In this document: in pieces, positions 62,493 through 64,000 of the stretch | Numbering within the stretch: the stretch's first letter is position 1 | How the letters are laid out: each line of letters opens with the position of its first letter | Assembly: GCF_003367245.1 (NCBI RefSeq) | Contig: NZ_QRGR01000003.1 | Coordinates: 124,001-188,000 of the forward strand | Origin: Pontibacter diazotrophicus | GTDB taxonomy: Bacteria > Bacteroidota > Bacteroidia > Cytophagales > Hymenobacteraceae | Reading direction: 5' to 3' | DNA: 64,000 bases | Translations under genes and position numbers: made by a program | The notes under the pieces: model-generated | The model's input: the letters and a program-made list of their open reading frames with translations, nothing else | The model's database searches: none | Told to the model about the DNA's origin: nothing

Positions 62493-64000
62493 TCAAAAAC
62501 CAGCGGCGGCATCATCTCCCCTTGGGTCAGCACCTCCTTCCATTCTTCCATCAGGCAGCACCAGGATTCCGGCGGCTCTTCCTATTCCTCTCGGATTGGG
62601 TGCTATCTTGTGCCCCTTTAACCAAAGTTGCAGCCCTGTACCGGGTCCCAGGGCACCCAATTCCGATAGCACCCAATCCGGCTCCCACTGGTGATGAAAC
62701 CTGCCCGCATTTACGGCTCCCTGCATCGGTAAATCGTGCGCTATCACATTTAATATAATTTGATATACTGTGGTGATAATGGTGGAACCACCCATGCTGC
62801 CCACTACCATATACAGGTCTCCATCCTTTTCCAGTATAGTCGGCGTCATGGAGCTTAGCATGCGCTTGCCTGGTGCAATGGCATTGGCTTCTCCTCCGAT
62901 TAATCCGTAGGTGTTGGGGTAACCGGGCTTTGCACTGAAGTCATCCATCTCATTATTCAGCAGAAAGCCAGCACCATCCACAAACACCAGCGCACCGAAA
63001 TTAGTATTTAAGGTAGTGGTCACGGATATTGCATTTCCCATCGGGTCCACAATGGAGTAGTGCGTGGTCTGGGCACCTTCGTAAGCAGCTGGCTTCCCGG
63101 CATATACCTCTTCGCTGTCTGTGTCACTATCCATCGAAAAATCACGCATCCGTCTCTTAATATAAGCCTCCTCCAGCAGGCCCTCTACCGGCACATCAAT
63201 AAAGTCTGGGTCTCCCAGGTGCTTTGCCCGGTCAGCATACACTCGTTTCTCAGCCTCTATCATAAAATGAGCGGTTTCAGTCGTTTTTATGCCCCACTCA
63301 TCGACTGGATAATCCTCTGAAATAGTTAAAAGCTGTATCAGTGCAATTCCACCGCTGGAGGGCGGTGGCATAGAAATAACATTGTGTTCACCGACTTTGG
63401 CTGTAAGCGGCTCCCGCCAGATGGCGCGGTAATTTGCCAGGTCTTCTTTGCTGATAATGCCTCCTCCCCTTTTCATCTCGTCCACTATATACTGCGCCGT
63501 GGCACCCTCGTAGAACCCGGCCCTGCCCTGGTCTCTTATCCTTGCAAGGGTTTTGGCTAAGTCTGGTATCCGGAGGGTATCCCCTTCCTCCCAATTGTCT
63601 TTCAGAATAAACTCCGGTCGGCGGGTGCTGTATGTGATAAAATCATCCTGATTCTCATTCAGCTTTTCTGCTTCCTTTGCTGTCAGCGGAAAGCCGTTGG
63701 CAGCCAACAGCACTGCCGGCTGCACCAGTTCTTCCCAGGGCATGGTACCGTACTTTTCGTGCAGCTGCACCATGCCGTCTACTGTGCCGGGCACACCTGC
63801 TGCCAAATGGCCTTTTACACTTAAGTCCTCTATCACTTCTCCCTCCTCATTCAGGTACATATCCCGGTGAGCGTCTCCAGGTGCTTCTTCACGATAATCC
63901 AGTGCATCGACGCTGCCGTCCTGCTGGCGTAAAACAAGAAAGCCACCGCCACCTATGTTTCCTGCATCAGGGTATACCACGGCAAGAGCAAACTGCACCG
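62493..64000 (-). CDS. ggt: Gamma-glutamyltranspeptidase (5' end beyond window)
   Basis: About 500 residues of a Ntn-hydrolase GGT are in the window; the N-terminus, probably with a signal peptide, lies past base 64000. Visible blocks include FALAVVYPDAGNIGGGGFLV, the autoprocessing/nucleophile site QTTHYSIVDPMGNAISVTTT (the first Thr of the small subunit is the catalytic residue) and VGSMGGSTIITTVYQ near the C-terminus. The enzyme cleaves the gamma-glutamyl bond of glutathione and related peptides in the periplasm. The GTG at 63998 is an internal codon, not a start. Confidence 0.93.
   Translation of the reverse strand, partial: VQFALAVVYPDAGNIGGGGFLVLRQQDGSVDALDYREEAPGDAHRDMYLNEEGEVIEDLSVKGHLAAGVPGTVDGMVQLHEKYGTMPWEELVQPAVLLAANGFPLTAKEAEKLNENQDDFITYSTRRPEFILKDNWEEGDTLRIPDLAKTLARIRDQGRAGFYEGATAQYIVDEMKRGGGIISKEDLANYRAIWREPLTAKVGEHNVISMPPPSSGGIALIQLLTISEDYPVDEWGIKTTETAHFMIEAEKRVYADRAKHLGDPDFIDVPVEGLLEEAYIKRRMRDFSMDSDTDSEEVYAGKPAAYEGAQTTHYSIVDPMGNAISVTTTLNTNFGALVFVDGAGFLLNNEMDDFSAKPGYPNTYGLIGGEANAIAPGKRMLSSMTPTILEKDGDLYMVVGSMGGSTIITTVYQIILNVIAHDLPMQGAVNAGRFHHQWEPDWVLSELGALGPGTGLQLWLKGHKIAPNPRGIGRAAGILVLPDGRMEGGADPRGDDAAAGF

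Noticed and set aside
1..64000. tRNA, rRNA, CRISPR arrays, insertion sequences, prophage genes
   Set aside because: No cloverleaf with GGTTCRA and acceptor stem, no regularly spaced repeats, and no transposase or integrase motif was seen on either strand.

Overview
The window looks like chromosome of a Bacteroidota bacterium, most likely of the order Cytophagales and perhaps a Hymenobacteraceae/Pontibacter-type organism (inference). Supporting signs are two secreted beta-helix proteins with type IX secretion (T9SS) C-terminal sorting domains, many lipoproteins, weak or absent Shine-Dalgarno sequences, and families typical of that phylum (DUF4397, DUF4126, two-domain Usp, NTT-like/HEAT proteins, DinB-like proteins). 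I see no rRNA, tRNA, CRISPR array, transposase, integrase or phage gene.

Layout. 1-3657 (minus): a compact surface-polysaccharide operon with an ABC-2 permease (Wzm type), an ATPase with a Wzt-type C-terminal domain and two family 2 glycosyltransferases, the last running off the left edge. After a 1.15 kb AT-rich gap come two tandem paralogous secreted beta-helix proteins (4812-10804). The first carries two almost identical GC-rich PA14 cassettes. 10933-13107 is a GlgX-type debranching enzyme. 13522-20243 holds a MscS-like channel, a small DUF6122-like membrane protein, a DUF2236/MpaB-type protein, an orphan PAS histidine kinase, a YceI protein, a small conserved-looking protein, and a NuiA-like nuclease inhibitor next to a NucA-like nuclease.

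20643-28088: a Lys-rich mini-protein, a Cof-type HAD phosphatase, a PLP decarboxylase, a PhzF isomerase, a type I pullulanase, an HD phosphohydrolase and a cyclic-nucleotide-binding protein. The last is in an operon with the upstream 913-residue NTT-like transporter/HEAT protein (28097-30838). 31154-36341 is housekeeping and accessory: DUF4126, a CPBP protease, a thioesterase, a fungal-type cytosine deaminase, outer-membrane phospholipase A, a small LuxR-type HTH protein and a divergent MsrA. 36606-40400 is an operon of a TreS-like GH13 protein, an alpha-glucosidase and a DinB-family protein. With glgX and pulA, four alpha-glucan enzymes lie within 29 kb, but none of glgA, glgB, glgC, glgP or maltokinase is present.

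40555-52789: envelope proteins (coiled-coil lipoprotein, DUF4397 lipoprotein, two-repeat secreted protein, lytic transglycosylase, beta-propeller lipoprotein), the HrpB helicase, and a 1305-residue AsmA/TamB-like protein built of five repeats of about 185 residues. 52942-64000: a small multidrug-export-family protein, a GT87 gene that has lost its middle, one intact and one frameshifted two-domain Usp, a membrane protein, a nested inverted repeat of REP type, a second DinB protein, a sulfotransferase, a TrpD2/YbiB-like protein, a DEAD-box helicase and a gamma-glutamyltranspeptidase cut by the right edge.

No large, wholly new multi-gene system is evident. The most unusual items are the NucA/NuiA-like nuclease-inhibitor pair, the NTT-HEAT plus cNMP-sensor pair, the five-repeat AsmA-like giant, the Usp frameshift that falls exactly on an X_XXY_YYZ heptamer, the PA14 cassette duplication, the GH13 protein with altered active-site neighbours, and two striking palindromic elements (32448-32499 and 58009-58162). 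All identifications come from reading the sequence and from remembered family motifs; no database search was run.
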